Source: Flintibacter faecis (GTDB taxonomy: Bacteria > Bacillota > Clostridia > Oscillospirales > Oscillospiraceae). Taken from it: a stretch of 64,000 nt of DNA. Made by a program: the position numbers and the translations under genes. The stretch covers positions 186,001 through 250,000 of the forward strand of contig NZ_JACOPN010000001.1 in assembly GCF_014287875.1 (NCBI RefSeq), in the 5' to 3' direction. The notes under the pieces were generated by a model that did no database searches, was not told the origin of the DNA, and saw only the letters and a program-made list of their open reading frames with translations. Below are positions 8,165-16,294 of this stretch, in pieces (position 1 is the first letter of the stretch; each line of letters begins with the position of its first letter).

Positions 8165-9169
8165 TCAGTCCCCTGCGCCGGTGGTGGTGGCTTCCAGCAC
8201 ACGGTAGCGCTCCATGTCGAACACCTTGGTCATGGCCAGGGCCTCCTCCATGTCCAGGTCCACCACCTTGCCGTCCTGGGTACAGATGATGCGGTTGCCC
8301 CGACCCTCGGCCAGGCTCTGCACCGCCTCATAGCCCATGCGGCTGGCGGTCTCCCGGTCCCGGGCGGAGGGGGAACCGCCCCGCTGGATGTGGCCCAGCA
8401 CGGTGACCCGGGGGTCGATGCCCAGCTCCTCATGGATGCGCTTGCCGATGTCCACGGCACTGCCCGCGCCCTCGGCCACCACCACCATATAGTGGGTAGT
8501 GCCGGACAGGCGGGCCTGGCGGATCTTCTCCACCACGTCCCGGTCAAAGTCCACCGGCCGCTCGGGGATCAGCACCGCCGTGGCGCCCACAGAGATGCCC
8601 ACATACAGGGCCAGATAGCCGGCGCGGCGGCCCATGACCTCCACCACCGAGCAGCGCTCGTGGGACTGCATGGTGTCCCGCAGCTTATCCACACACTCGA
8701 TGGCCGTGTTGCAGGCGGTGTCAAAGCCGATGGTATAGTTGGAGCAGCCCACGTCGTTGTCGATGGTGGCGGGGACCCCCACCATCTGGAGCGTCTCCCC
8801 CTGCTGGGCCACCTGGCGGGACAGAGCCAGGGCTCCCCGGAAGGTGCCGTCGCCGCCGATGGCCACGATGCCGTCCAATCCCAGCAGCTTGCAGGTGGCG
8901 ATGGCTTTCTCCCTGCCCTCCGGCGTCATAAACGCCTCGCTGCGGGCGGTATACAGCATAGTGCCGCCCTTGTCGATGATGTGACTAACGCTGTTGCTGT
9001 CCATGGGGACAAAGTCGTGGTTGATGAGGCCGTTCCAACCCCGGCGGATACCGATGCACTCAATGCCCCGGTTCACCGCCGTGCGCACCACAGCCCGCAC
9101 CGCCGCATTCATGCCGGGGGCGTCACCTCCGCTGGTCAATACGCCGATCCGTTTCACCTGGTTGCCCAT
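8165..9169 (-). CDS. pfkA: ATP-dependent 6-phosphofructokinase
   Basis: 334 residues; phosphorylates fructose-6-P to fructose-1,6-bisP in glycolysis. GGDG at 105-108 has the glycine of ATP-dependent enzymes rather than the Asp of PPi enzymes, and PATIDND (133-139) has Ala where PPi enzymes have Lys. Catalytic TIDND and MGRRAG are intact. AGGAGGGC precedes the ATG. Monocistronic. Confidence 0.96.
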   Translation of the reverse strand: MGNQVKRIGVLTSGGDAPGMNAAVRAVVRTAVNRGIECIGIRRGWNGLINHDFVPMDSNSVSHIIDKGGTMLYTARSEAFMTPEGREKAIATCKLLGLDGIVAIGGDGTFRGALALSRQVAQQGETLQMVGVPATIDNDVGCSNYTIGFDTACNTAIECVDKLRDTMQSHERCSVVEVMGRRAGYLALYVGISVGATAVLIPERPVDFDRDVVEKIRQARLSGTTHYMVVVAEGAGSAVDIGKRIHEELGIDPRVTVLGHIQRGGSPSARDRETASRMGYEAVQSLAEGRGNRIICTQDGKVVDLDMEEALAMTKVFDMERYRVLEATTTGAGD

Positions 9170-9262
9170 ATTTGCAAGCCCTCCTTCTATATCCTAAAAC
9201 AGGGATCAAAGCTTTTATTTTCATGTCCGCAAGCGGGAAAACTCCCGCCCAAGGTCAGGCTA

Positions 9263-9291
9263 ATTATGTCACCGGGTAAAAAGATTGTCAA
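9263..9291 (-). promoter_or_regulatory. Promoter for pfkA
   Basis: Minus strand TTGACA (plus 9286-9291), 17-base spacer, CATAAT (plus 9263-9268). Confidence 0.75.
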
Positions 9292-9361
9292 GCGCAAACC
9301 GTTGGGGTGCAATGGTTCGCGGGCTTTTCAAAAGTTTTTGAGAAAAATTTTGATTTTCCTG

Positions 9362-9390
9362 TTGACAAACTGCCGTATATTTAGTATACT
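9362..9390 (+). promoter_or_regulatory. Promoter of the tRNA operon
   Basis: TTGACA (9362-9367), exactly 17 bases, TATACT (9385-9390), 40 bases before tRNA-Val. It is divergent from the pfkA promoter. Confidence 0.88.
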
Positions 9391-9430
9391 AACGAAGCCG
9401 TCGCAAGTGCGGGGCACAAAAAAAACGAAC

Positions 9431-9506
9431 GGGAGCATAGCTCAGCTGGTAGAGCACATGCCTTACAAGCATGGGGTCACAGGTTCGAGCCCTGTTGTTC
9501 CCACCA
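9431..9506 (+). tRNA. tRNA-Val(TAC)
   Basis: 76 bases including encoded CCA. The anticodon loop CTTACAA (9462-9468) gives TAC; acceptor GGGAGCA pairs with TGTTCCC with one G-T wobble. First gene of the five-tRNA operon. Confidence 0.96.
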
Positions 9507-9507
9507 C

Positions 9508-9523
9508 TCCTAACTTGTTAGGA
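9508..9523 (+). other. Spacer hairpin between tRNA-Val and tRNA-Asp
   Basis: TCCTAAC (9508-9514), TT, GTTAGGA (9517-9523): a perfect inverted repeat filling most of the 24-base spacer. Confidence 0.65.
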
Positions 9524-9530
9524 ACTACCT

Positions 9531-9607
<77 letters not shown>

Positions 9608-9614
9608 CTTTTTC

Positions 9615-9643
9615 ATTTACTTTTGAGTGCTTCAAAAGTAAAT
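9615..9643 (+). other. Spacer hairpin between tRNA-Asp and tRNA-Phe
   Basis: ATTTACTTTTGA (9615-9626), GTGCT, TCAAAAGTAAAT (9632-9643): a 12-bp perfect stem in a 38-base spacer. Confidence 0.75.
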
Positions 9644-9645
9644 AT

Positions 9646-9721
9646 GCCTCTGTAGCTCAGTTGGTAGAGCAGGGGACTGAAAATCCCCGTGTCGCTGGTT
9701 CGATTCCGGCCGGAGGCACCA
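9646..9721 (+). tRNA. tRNA-Phe(GAA)
   Basis: 76 bases including CCA. The anticodon loop CTGAAAA gives GAA (9679-9681); acceptor GCCTCTG pairs with CGGAGGC with one wobble. Confidence 0.96.
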
Positions 9722-9722
9722 T

Positions 9723-9751
9723 CTTCCCCAACAGTGACCCTGTTGGGGAAG
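9723..9751 (+). other. Spacer hairpin between tRNA-Phe and tRNA-Gly
   Basis: CTTCCCCAACAG (9723-9734), TGACC, CTGTTGGGGAAG (9740-9751): a 12-bp perfect stem, unrelated in sequence to the other spacer hairpins and lacking a T-run. Confidence 0.78.
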
Positions 9752-9757
9752 CCAAAT

Positions 9758-9833
9758 GCGAGTGTAGCTCATCTGGTAGAGCGCCACCTTGCCAAGGTGG
9801 AGGTAGCGAGTTCGAGCCTCGTCACTCGCTCCA
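9758..9833 (+). tRNA. tRNA-Gly(GCC)
   Basis: 76 bases including CCA. The anticodon loop TTGCCAA gives GCC (9791-9793); acceptor GCGAGTG pairs with CACTCGC. Confidence 0.96.
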
Positions 9834-9840
9834 AATTTTT

Positions 9841-9860
9841 TGGAGCACTCTGCGGCTCCA
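9841..9860 (+). other. Spacer hairpin between tRNA-Gly and tRNA-Cys
   Basis: TGGAGC (9841-9846) and GCTCCA (9855-9860) around an 8-base loop: the fourth inverted repeat in four spacers. Confidence 0.6.
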
Positions 9861-9863
9861 TAT

Positions 9864-9938
9864 GGTGCCATAGCCAAGTGGTAAGGCAGAGCTCTGCAAA
9901 AGCTCCACTCCCCAGTTCAAATCTGGGTGGCACCTCCA
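9864..9938 (+). tRNA. tRNA-Cys(GCA)
   Basis: 75 bases including CCA. The anticodon loop CTGCAAA gives GCA (9896-9898); acceptor GGTGCCA pairs with TGGCACC. Last gene of the operon. Confidence 0.96.
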
Positions 9939-9940
9939 GA

Positions 9941-9970
9941 AAAAGACACGACTTTTGTCGTGTCTTTTTG
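9941..9970 (+). terminator. Terminator of the tRNA operon
   Basis: AAAAGACACGAC (9941-9952), TTTT, GTCGTGTCTTTT (9957-9968) then TG: a strong intrinsic terminator directly after the CCA of tRNA-Cys. Confidence 0.93.
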
Positions 9971-10170
9971 CTTTTCGCTCCGGTTCTATCATAAAAGTTG
10001 GGGGCAGGTGATGAACCTGGCTCCTTCCTCATGCAGAAAAGTTGCTCCCGGAATGCTGTGCCTCGCTGCACCTCAATGAGGTGGAAGAAACAAAATCATA
10101 AAAATTTAGAAATCCCATGCAATAAATCGTCCTTTCCGTGCATTACACGGATGACAGGAGATGGAAGTCA

Positions 10171-10746
10171 ATGCTCAGCTTGCTGATGACAACCGAATAT
10201 GCTCCGGCAGAGGATCGGTACGAGCTGCAGCAGATGCTGATCCACATTGCCGGCGGAGAGCACGAAGCCCTGGCAGAGCTGTACCGGCGCACGCGGACGG
10301 CGGTGTACGGCCTTGCACTTTCCTACCTCAAAAATGCGCATGATGCACAGGATCTCACACAGGACGTGTATGTGCAGGTGTGGGACTGCGCAGGGCAGTA
10401 CCGTCCCACCGGCTCGCCGATGGGCTGGCTGCTGACCGTGTGCCGCAACCTGTGCCTGATGCGTCTGCGGCGTGAGGAACATCATGCTGCGCTCAGCGAG
10501 GCGGAATGGGACGCCCTTCCCGCGCAGGAATGCGGTTTGGACGCCGACGAACGCCTTCTTTTGCAGCATGCGCTGGCAAGCCTCGCTGACGGGGAACGGC
10601 GCATTGTACTGCTCCACGCCGTTACGGGCCTGAAGCACAGGGAGATCGCGGCGCTGCTGGAGCTTTCACTTCCTACCGTCCTGTCGAAATATCACAGAGC
10701 ATTGAAAAAGATGCGAGCTTACGTAGAAGGAGATGGCGCCAAATGA
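10171..10746 (+). CDS. ECF-family RNA polymerase sigma factor
   Basis: 191 residues from the ATG at 10171, which has AGGAG ten bases upstream; an ATG at 10138 in frame has no such site. The sigma-2 region (SYLKNAHDAQDLTQDVYVQVW) precedes a sigma-4 helix-turn-helix (LKHREIAALLELSLPTVLSKY) with a short linker and no region 3, as in ECF sigma factors. Its stop overlaps the anti-sigma start (ATGA). It presumably directs transcription of its own operon and other targets when released. GCG and other codons are used far more than in neighbouring genes. Confidence 0.92.
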   Translation: MLSLLMTTEYAPAEDRYELQQMLIHIAGGEHEALAELYRRTRTAVYGLALSYLKNAHDAQDLTQDVYVQVWDCAGQYRPTGSPMGWLLTVCRNLCLMRLRREEHHAALSEAEWDALPAQECGLDADERLLLQHALASLADGERRIVLLHAVTGLKHREIAALLELSLPTVLSKYHRALKKMRAYVEGDGAK

Positions 10747-12014
10747 CCAGCGAAAAGCTAGAGCAGCGTCTGGCCTCGGCGGTCGAAAAGACCGCACCGA
10801 ACGACGTGAACGGCGTTCTCTCCCGCTGTGAAGAGCGGAAAGGAACGGTGATCCCCATGACGGCAAAGAAAACGACAAAGAGAAAATGGACCACGCTTGT
10901 GGCCGCCTGCCTTGCTGTGATGCTGCTTGGCGGCGGAGGGCTGTTCTACCAACAGGCGAATGCGGTCGCGTCCGTGGTATCTCTGGATGTGAATCCGAGC
11001 ATCGAGCTGAAGGTGAATCGAAGCGAAAAGGTCCTTGTCTGCACGCCGCTCAACGAGGACGCGAAAGCTATCCTTGCGGATATGGGCAACGGCGCGGATC
11101 TCAAGGGCGCGAAGCTCGATGTGGCGGTGAATGCTATCGTGGGCAGCCTTGTGCGAAACGGCTACCTCAATAGCATTTCCTCCGCCATCATGATCTCGGT
11201 GGAGGACAAGGATACCGCTCGCGCAGAAAAACTCCAGCGCGAGCTGACCAGCACCGTGGATGGTGTTTTGCAGACAAGCGAATCGAGGGCGTCCGTCCTG
11301 ACGCAGACGCTTACGCAGGACGCGGGACTTGCGCAGCAGGCGCGGGAAAACAGCATCTCCACCGGAAAGGCGGCGCTGGTGAACCGTGTGCTTGCACTCA
11401 ACGCCACGCTGAAGTTTGACGCGCTGGCAAAGCTCTCGGTGGAAGAGCTCAAGGACCTCGCCGAAGCGGGCGCACCTGCCATGCCCATCGGTATGGATGC
11501 AGCCCGCAGTGCTGCGGAGGAGTATGCCGGAACGACGTCGGTGGACTCCGTCACGGCGGAGGTCGATCCCGAGCTCGACGAATCCCCTGCACACTATGAA
11601 GTGGAATTGCAAACGGCACGGGGCGAGTTCAAGTATCTGGTGGATGCCTACACAGGGAAGGTGCTCAGCGGGCAGAAAGATTTATTGGCTGCCGTTTCCG
11701 CATCGAATGAAACGACGAAGCCCTCTGGTCAAAAGCCCGCTTCCGCATCGAATGAAACGACGAAGCCCTCTGATCAAAAGCCCGCGCCGTCCGGAACGGT
11801 GCAGGATATCGGCTACGCCAAGGCAAAGTCCATCGCCCTGAACCATGCGGGCTTGCGTGAAAATCAGGCGTATGACATGGACATTGAGCTGGACGACGAG
11901 GACGGAACGCTCGTCTACGAAATCGAGTTCAAATCCGGCAATATGGAATATGACTACGAGATCGACGCGGCCTCCGGCGCGATTCTCAAGCATGAGACAG
12001 AGCTGGACGACTGA
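10743..12014 (+). CDS. Membrane anti-sigma factor, RsgI/SEAL-like with two PepSY domains
   Basis: 423 residues. A cytoplasmic N-terminus (1-47) can hold the sigma factor; one helix follows (about 50-70). Outside the membrane VVSLDVNPSIELKVNR (79-93ish) matches the RsgI middle domain. In that family cleavage between the Asn and Pro of the DVNP motif (here Asn84-Pro85) has been described for SEAL domains. Two PepSY-like domains follow (about 247-305 and 357-420), joined by a Ser/Thr/Pro/Lys linker made of a duplicated 15-residue unit. It overlaps the sigma gene by four bases. Sensor role and signal are inferred. Confidence 0.85.
   Translation: MTSEKLEQRLASAVEKTAPNDVNGVLSRCEERKGTVIPMTAKKTTKRKWTTLVAACLAVMLLGGGGLFYQQANAVASVVSLDVNPSIELKVNRSEKVLVCTPLNEDAKAILADMGNGADLKGAKLDVAVNAIVGSLVRNGYLNSISSAIMISVEDKDTARAEKLQRELTSTVDGVLQTSESRASVLTQTLTQDAGLAQQARENSISTGKAALVNRVLALNATLKFDALAKLSVEELKDLAEAGAPAMPIGMDAARSAAEEYAGTTSVDSVTAEVDPELDESPAHYEVELQTARGEFKYLVDAYTGKVLSGQKDLLAAVSASNETTKPSGQKPASASNETTKPSDQKPAPSGTVQDIGYAKAKSIALNHAGLRENQAYDMDIELDDEDGTLVYEIEFKSGNMEYDYEIDAASGAILKHETELDD
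11696..11785 (+). repeat. 45-bp tandem duplication in the anti-sigma linker
   Basis: Two adjacent 45-base units (11696-11740 and 11741-11785) differ at a single base (CTGGTC versus CTGATC). In frame they encode SASNETTKPSGQKPA-like repeats between the PepSY domains. The near identity suggests a recent duplication that may vary between strains. Confidence 0.93.
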
Positions 12015-12027
12015 TCTGATCATGCAG

Positions 12028-12075
12028 TAAGGGGACGGCTCCCATGATCCTGAGATCACGGGAGCCGTCCCCTTA
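12028..12075. repeat. Palindromic element after the sigma/anti-sigma operon
   Basis: TAAGGGGACGGCTCCC (12028-12043) and its exact complement (12060-12075), with a second small stem TGATC/GATCA inside. No T-run follows on the plus strand. It lies between convergent genes and can act as a transcript end; the form resembles a dispersed palindrome as much as a terminator. Confidence 0.7.
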
Positions 12076-12083
12076 CACATTCT

Positions 12084-13244
12084 TCAAATCGATGACACGT
12101 ATTCCCCGATGAACGAGATGGCCGCGCCTACGGCGGCGGATTCTACTTTGGCTTTGCACACAGAGACATAGTCGGCGTTTTGGATAAACGGGTCCATGGC
12201 GGCCAACTTGGCGCACAGGGTGTCCAGATAGCCGTCCAGGCGCTGGCCGATCTGGCCGCCCAGGACTACCCGACAGTCATAGAGCATATGGATATTGTGG
12301 ATAAGCTGTGCCAGATAGTTCAGATATTTCTGCCACAGGTCCCGGGCCGCCGGGTCCTTTTCCTCCAGACGGCGGAAAAACTCCGCCAGGTCGCCGCCGG
12401 TGAGCTTTACCAGGGGCTTTGCCGAGCAGTAGCAGTCCGCACAGCCAAAGCGCCCACAGTAGCAGGGCTCTCCGTTTTGCACCAGCTGGGTGTGGCCCAC
12501 CTCGCAGCTGCGGCAGTTGTCACCGTTGTACAGGTCGCCGTTGATGAACACCGCCCCGCCGATGCTGTTGCTGAGCATAAGATAGAAGAAGTCCCCGTGT
12601 TCGGGCCAGGCCCAGCTCTCGGCAAAGGCAGAGGTGTCTGTGTCGTGGCAAAGCCGCACAGGAAAGGAGATATACTCTGCGAAATCCCCGGCGAACAGTT
12701 CGTCCGTTCCCCCCAGCGCTTTGCAATAATAGCTGTGAGTTCCATCCTTTTCTGTGAGACAGGGTACACTGATGCCCACGCCCAGAACGTGGGCGGCGGC
12801 CAGTCCGGCGTTGAGGACCAGGTCGTCCACCAGCCGCCCCAGCTGCCGGTAATAATCCGCCGTGCGGACGAAGGGGACCTTCAGTCGCTTTCGGGCTAAG
12901 ATGTGTCCGCATAGATCCACCGCCACGGCGGCCACCTCGTGGGGCGTCACATCTAGGCCGATGGCCGTTCTGAAATCGTTCACCGATGTATAGGTTTTGG
13001 CCCGGCGGCCCCCGGTCTTGGTCTGCTGCCCCGCCTCACAGATGAGGCCGTCCTCCGACAGCTCGTTCAGATTCTGCACCACTGTGGGAAGGCTGAGATT
13101 CAGCTGCATGACGATATCCCGGCGGGAACACGCCCTGCCGTTTCGCAGCAGATTGTAGATCCTGCGCCGGTTCAGCCGCTTTAAGTCCATGGCTACCGTT
13201 TTGACGGAATTGCTCTCTTCAGAATTCAAATTGATCCCATCCAC
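12084..13244 (-). CDS. ROK-family transcriptional repressor
   Basis: 386 residues. N-terminal winged helix (RRDIVMQLNLSLPTVVQNL), then a ROK sugar-kinase-like fold with GISVPCL and the zinc motif CYCGRFGCADCYCS. The ATP-binding and catalytic residues of true kinases are poorly kept, as in XylR/NagC-type repressors. It is divergent from the sugar-alcohol genes, and its promoter contains the same palindrome as theirs, so autoregulation and control of the neighbouring operon are likely. A Met at codon 19 (13190) is an alternative start, since the site before 13244 is weak. Confidence 0.92.
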   Translation of the reverse strand: MDGINLNSEESNSVKTVAMDLKRLNRRRIYNLLRNGRACSRRDIVMQLNLSLPTVVQNLNELSEDGLICEAGQQTKTGGRRAKTYTSVNDFRTAIGLDVTPHEVAAVAVDLCGHILARKRLKVPFVRTADYYRQLGRLVDDLVLNAGLAAAHVLGVGISVPCLTEKDGTHSYYCKALGGTDELFAGDFAEYISFPVRLCHDTDTSAFAESWAWPEHGDFFYLMLSNSIGGAVFINGDLYNGDNCRSCEVGHTQLVQNGEPCYCGRFGCADCYCSAKPLVKLTGGDLAEFFRRLEEKDPAARDLWQKYLNYLAQLIHNIHMLYDCRVVLGGQIGQRLDGYLDTLCAKLAAMDPFIQNADYVSVCKAKVESAAVGAAISFIGEYVSSI

Positions 13245-13250
13245 TCTGTT

Positions 13251-13285
13251 GTTTTATAAAACCAATTATATTTTGTTTTATAAAC
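13251..13285. promoter_or_regulatory. Twin operator for the ROK repressor
   Basis: GTTTTATAAAAC (13251-13262) is a perfect palindrome, and GTTTTATAAAC (13275-13285) is a second near-copy 24 bases away. One copy overlaps the ROK transcription start region, the other fills the spacer between its -35 and -10. The binding protein is inferred from position. Confidence 0.65.
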
Positions 13286-13292
13286 CTGTCAA
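13265..13292 (-). promoter_or_regulatory. Promoter of the ROK gene
   Basis: Minus strand TTGACA (plus 13287-13292), 16-base spacer, TATAAT (plus 13265-13270): full consensus boxes. Confidence 0.8.
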
Positions 13293-13367
13293 CAAATGAA
13301 AGTAAAAGTCCGCTTTTTCTACGGACTGAACAAACAAGGCGTTCAATGTTTGGTAGTTTTAATTATA

Positions 13368-13396
13368 TTGACAGATATAGTTATAAGGGGTATAGT
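13368..13396 (+). promoter_or_regulatory. Promoter of the sugar-alcohol operon
   Basis: TTGACA (13368-13373), 17 bases, TATAGT (13391-13396), about 100 bases before the first kinase gene. Confidence 0.85.
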
Positions 13397-13419
13397 AAAT
13401 ATGTAATGTAAAGTTAAAT

Positions 13420-13436
13420 TATAAAATGATTTTATA
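13420..13436. promoter_or_regulatory. Candidate ROK operator downstream of the operon promoter
   Basis: TATAAAATGATTTTATA, a perfect 8-bp inverted repeat around one G, centred about 25 bases after the predicted start site. It shares the TTTTATA half-site with the two operators near the ROK gene and would block elongation or open-complex escape when bound. Confidence 0.55.
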
Positions 13437-13502
13437 TCTAAAACGACGGACTGTGACAGCACAGCTTCCGGGCGGTGCGGTAATAACTGGAGTGTTTGTG
13501 AT

Positions 13503-15005
13503 ATGTATCTGATCGGACTGGATAACGGCGGCACCTCTACCAAGGCCGCGGTGTTCGACGTAAACGGCAACGAGGTGGCCACCGCCGGCCGCCACACCAA
13601 GCTCATCACCCCCAAGCCCGGCTATACCGAGCGGGACATGGAGGAGCTTTGGCTGGCCAACTGTGCCTGTGTGCGGGAGGCCCTGGAGAAGGCCGGCATC
13701 GACGGCAAAGATGTCTTAGGCATCGCGGTGTGCGGCCACGGCAAGGGGATGTACGCCTGGGGCAAGGACAACAAGCCCGCCTACAACGGCATCATTTCCA
13801 CCGACAACCGGGCCTGGAAGTACACGAAAAAGTGGTATGAGGACGGCACCTATCAGGCGCTGCACCCCCAGCTGTGCCAGGAGTTCATGGCCTGCCAGCA
13901 GACCGCTCTGCTGGCCTGGTTCAAGGACCACCTGCCCCAGGTCTATCACAACATTCAGTACGTCTTCTCCGTAAAGGACTACATCCGCTTCCGTCTTACC
14001 GGCGAGGCCTTCTGCGAGGCCACCGATATCTCCGGCTCCGGTCTGATGGATGTGAAAAACGCCCGGTTTGACCGCTCCATTCTGGAGAAGCTGGGCATCG
14101 GCGAGGCCTTTGACATGCTGGCCCCCATCCGGTACTCCTATGACCTGTGCGGCAAGATCAACGCCCAGGCCGCCAAGCTCACCGGCCTGCCGGAGGGCAC
14201 CCCCGTAGCAGGCGGCATGTTCGACATCGACGCCTGCGCCGTGGCCGCCGACATCACCACCCCCGAGGAGCTGGTGACCATCGCCGGCACCTGGAGCATC
14301 AACGAGTTTATCTCCGACCACCCCATTATGGATGGCAACATCTCCCGCAATTCCCTGTTCGCCATCCCCGGCTACTATCTGGCCGAGGAGAGCAGCGCCA
14401 CCTCCTCGGGCAACCTGGAGTGGTTCCTGGATAACTGCATGAAGGACGTGAAGCTGCCCGAGGGCGAGGATCTGTACAGCTATGTGAACCGGCTGGTGGA
14501 CCAGGTCCCCCCGGAGGACTGCAACGTCTATTATCTCCCCTTCCTGTACGGTTCAAACGCCCATCCCCTGGGCAAGGCGGCTTTTGTTGGCCTGACCAAC
14601 TTCCACGGTACGGCCCACATGCTGCGCGCCGTCTACGAGGGCGTGGCCTTCTCCCACCGCCGCCACATCGAAAAGCTGCTGGCCTCCCGCCAGCCGCCTG
14701 AAGCCATCCGCATGGCGGGCGGTCCCGTGCAGTCCAAGGTCTGGGTGCAGCTGTTCGCCGACGTGCTTGGCTTCCCCATCGAGACGGTGGATGCCAAGGA
14801 GCTTGGCGCGCTGGGCTGCGCCATGGCCGCCGCCATCGCCGCCGGTGTCTACAAGGACTATAAAGACGCGGCCAAGCACATGGTCCGCATCAACAGCCGG
14901 GTGTATCCCAACCCCGACCGTGTGGAGATCTACAACAAGAAGTTCCAGCGCTACATGGCCGTCAGCAATGCCCTGGACACCGTGTGGGAGAAGTTCGAGG
15001 TCTGA
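13503..15005 (+). CDS. FGGY-family carbohydrate kinase, L-xylulose kinase (LyxK)-like
   Basis: 500 residues. N-terminal phosphate-binding loop DNGGTSTKAAVF (7-18), second domain with GTWSINEF, and the LyxK-style segments SSGNLEWF, FLYGSNAHPLG and YEGVAFSHRRH. This set resembles the L-xylulose/3-keto-L-gulonate kinase branch more than D-xylulokinase. It would phosphorylate a ketopentose at C5 in the cytosol. It is first in the operon, followed by a polyol dehydrogenase, consistent with oxidation of a pentitol to L-xylulose and then phosphorylation. Substrate is inferred. Confidence 0.85.
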   Translation: MYLIGLDNGGTSTKAAVFDVNGNEVATAGRHTKLITPKPGYTERDMEELWLANCACVREALEKAGIDGKDVLGIAVCGHGKGMYAWGKDNKPAYNGIISTDNRAWKYTKKWYEDGTYQALHPQLCQEFMACQQTALLAWFKDHLPQVYHNIQYVFSVKDYIRFRLTGEAFCEATDISGSGLMDVKNARFDRSILEKLGIGEAFDMLAPIRYSYDLCGKINAQAAKLTGLPEGTPVAGGMFDIDACAVAADITTPEELVTIAGTWSINEFISDHPIMDGNISRNSLFAIPGYYLAEESSATSSGNLEWFLDNCMKDVKLPEGEDLYSYVNRLVDQVPPEDCNVYYLPFLYGSNAHPLGKAAFVGLTNFHGTAHMLRAVYEGVAFSHRRHIEKLLASRQPPEAIRMAGGPVQSKVWVQLFADVLGFPIETVDAKELGALGCAMAAAIAAGVYKDYKDAAKHMVRINSRVYPNPDRVEIYNKKFQRYMAVSNALDTVWEKFEV

Positions 15006-15061
15006 TATTTCAATGAAGTAACGCTCAAATTTACAGTGATAGATTTAGGAGGAAATGAATT

Positions 15062-16150
15062 ATGGCAGTGAGAGGAAGCATCCCCAAGACTATGAAGGCC
15101 CTGGTGGCCTACAGCAAAGACGACTACCGTCTGGAGCTGGAGTATCCCACTCCCGAGTGCGGGCCCGACGACATCATCATCAAGACCGAGGCCTGCGGCG
15201 TGTGCGCCGGCGACCTGAAGTGCAAGCACGGCGCGGCCATGTTCTGGGGCGACGACGTGCAGCCCTCCTGGGTCAAGCCCCCCTTCATCCCCGGCCACGA
15301 GTTCTTTGGCCGCATCGTCCAGATGGGCGAGAACGTCACCGGCTATGAGCTGGGCGACCGCATCACCGCCGACCAGATCGTCCCCTGCGGCAAGTGCCGT
15401 TTCTGCAAGGACGGCCACTACTGGATGTGCCAGCCCCACGATATGCTGGGCTATCAGTACTACAACAACGGCGGCATGGCCGAGTATGTCCGCTATCCCA
15501 AGACCTGCGTCATCAGCCGCGTGCCCGATGAGATGAGCCTGGAGCAGGCCGCCCTGATCGAGCCCTATGGCTGCTCCAAGCACGCCGTGGACCGCGCCAA
15601 CATCTCCAACGAGGATGTGGTGGTCATCTCCGGCGCGGGCACCCTGGGCCTGGGCATGATCACCTATGCCCGCATGAAGAACCCCAAGCTGCTCATCGTG
15701 CTGGACATGCAGCAGAACCGCCTGGACAAGGCCAAGGAGTTCGGCGCTGACCTGGTGTTCAACCCCGGCGAGTGCGACATCGACAAGGAGATTAAGGCCC
15801 TCACCGACGGCTACGGCTGCGACATCTACATCGAGGCCACCGGCAACCCCGCCAGCGTCATCCAGGGTCTGACCATCATCCGCAAGCTGGGCACCTTCGT
15901 GGAGTTCAGCGTCTTCGGCAAGGAGACCACCGCTGACTGGTCCATCATCGGCGACCGCAAGGAGCTGAACATCCTGGGCTCCCACCTGAGCCCCTATGCC
16001 TATCCCTTTGTCATTGAGAACATGCTCAAGGGCAACCTGAAGACCGACGGCGTGGTCTCTCACATCTTCAAGATCGAGGAGTGGGAGAAGGCCTTTGATT
16101 ACGCCACCGGCAAGTACGGCGATTTCAAGGTCGCCTTCCAGTTCGACTAA
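15062..16150 (+). CDS. Zinc-dependent polyol dehydrogenase (MDR family), erythritol/threitol- or xylitol-type
   Basis: 362 residues. Catalytic-zinc motif CGVCAGDLKC with GHEFFG downstream; structural-zinc cysteines in CGKCRFCKDGHYWMC; NAD-binding SGAGTLGLG. The N-terminal HGAAMFWGDD stretch is characteristic of enzymes annotated as erythritol/L-threitol dehydrogenase. In this operon, with L-xylulose-type kinases and pentose epimerases, oxidation of xylitol or L-arabinitol to L-xylulose is an equally good fit. AGGAGG before the ATG. Confidence 0.88.
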   Translation: MAVRGSIPKTMKALVAYSKDDYRLELEYPTPECGPDDIIIKTEACGVCAGDLKCKHGAAMFWGDDVQPSWVKPPFIPGHEFFGRIVQMGENVTGYELGDRITADQIVPCGKCRFCKDGHYWMCQPHDMLGYQYYNNGGMAEYVRYPKTCVISRVPDEMSLEQAALIEPYGCSKHAVDRANISNEDVVVISGAGTLGLGMITYARMKNPKLLIVLDMQQNRLDKAKEFGADLVFNPGECDIDKEIKALTDGYGCDIYIEATGNPASVIQGLTIIRKLGTFVEFSVFGKETTADWSIIGDRKELNILGSHLSPYAYPFVIENMLKGNLKTDGVVSHIFKIEEWEKAFDYATGKYGDFKVAFQFD

Positions 16151-16294
16151 ACCTCGGACGCAAACCCATCAGCACTCCCCCGGCAACTTCCCCGGCACGT
16201 CCATTGCGTGAGACAATCGTCTTGCATTCTTACGTTCTCATGCGCGAAAGCGTGGAGATAAACAGAAATCAGATGATCGAAAGGAAGGAAAAAA

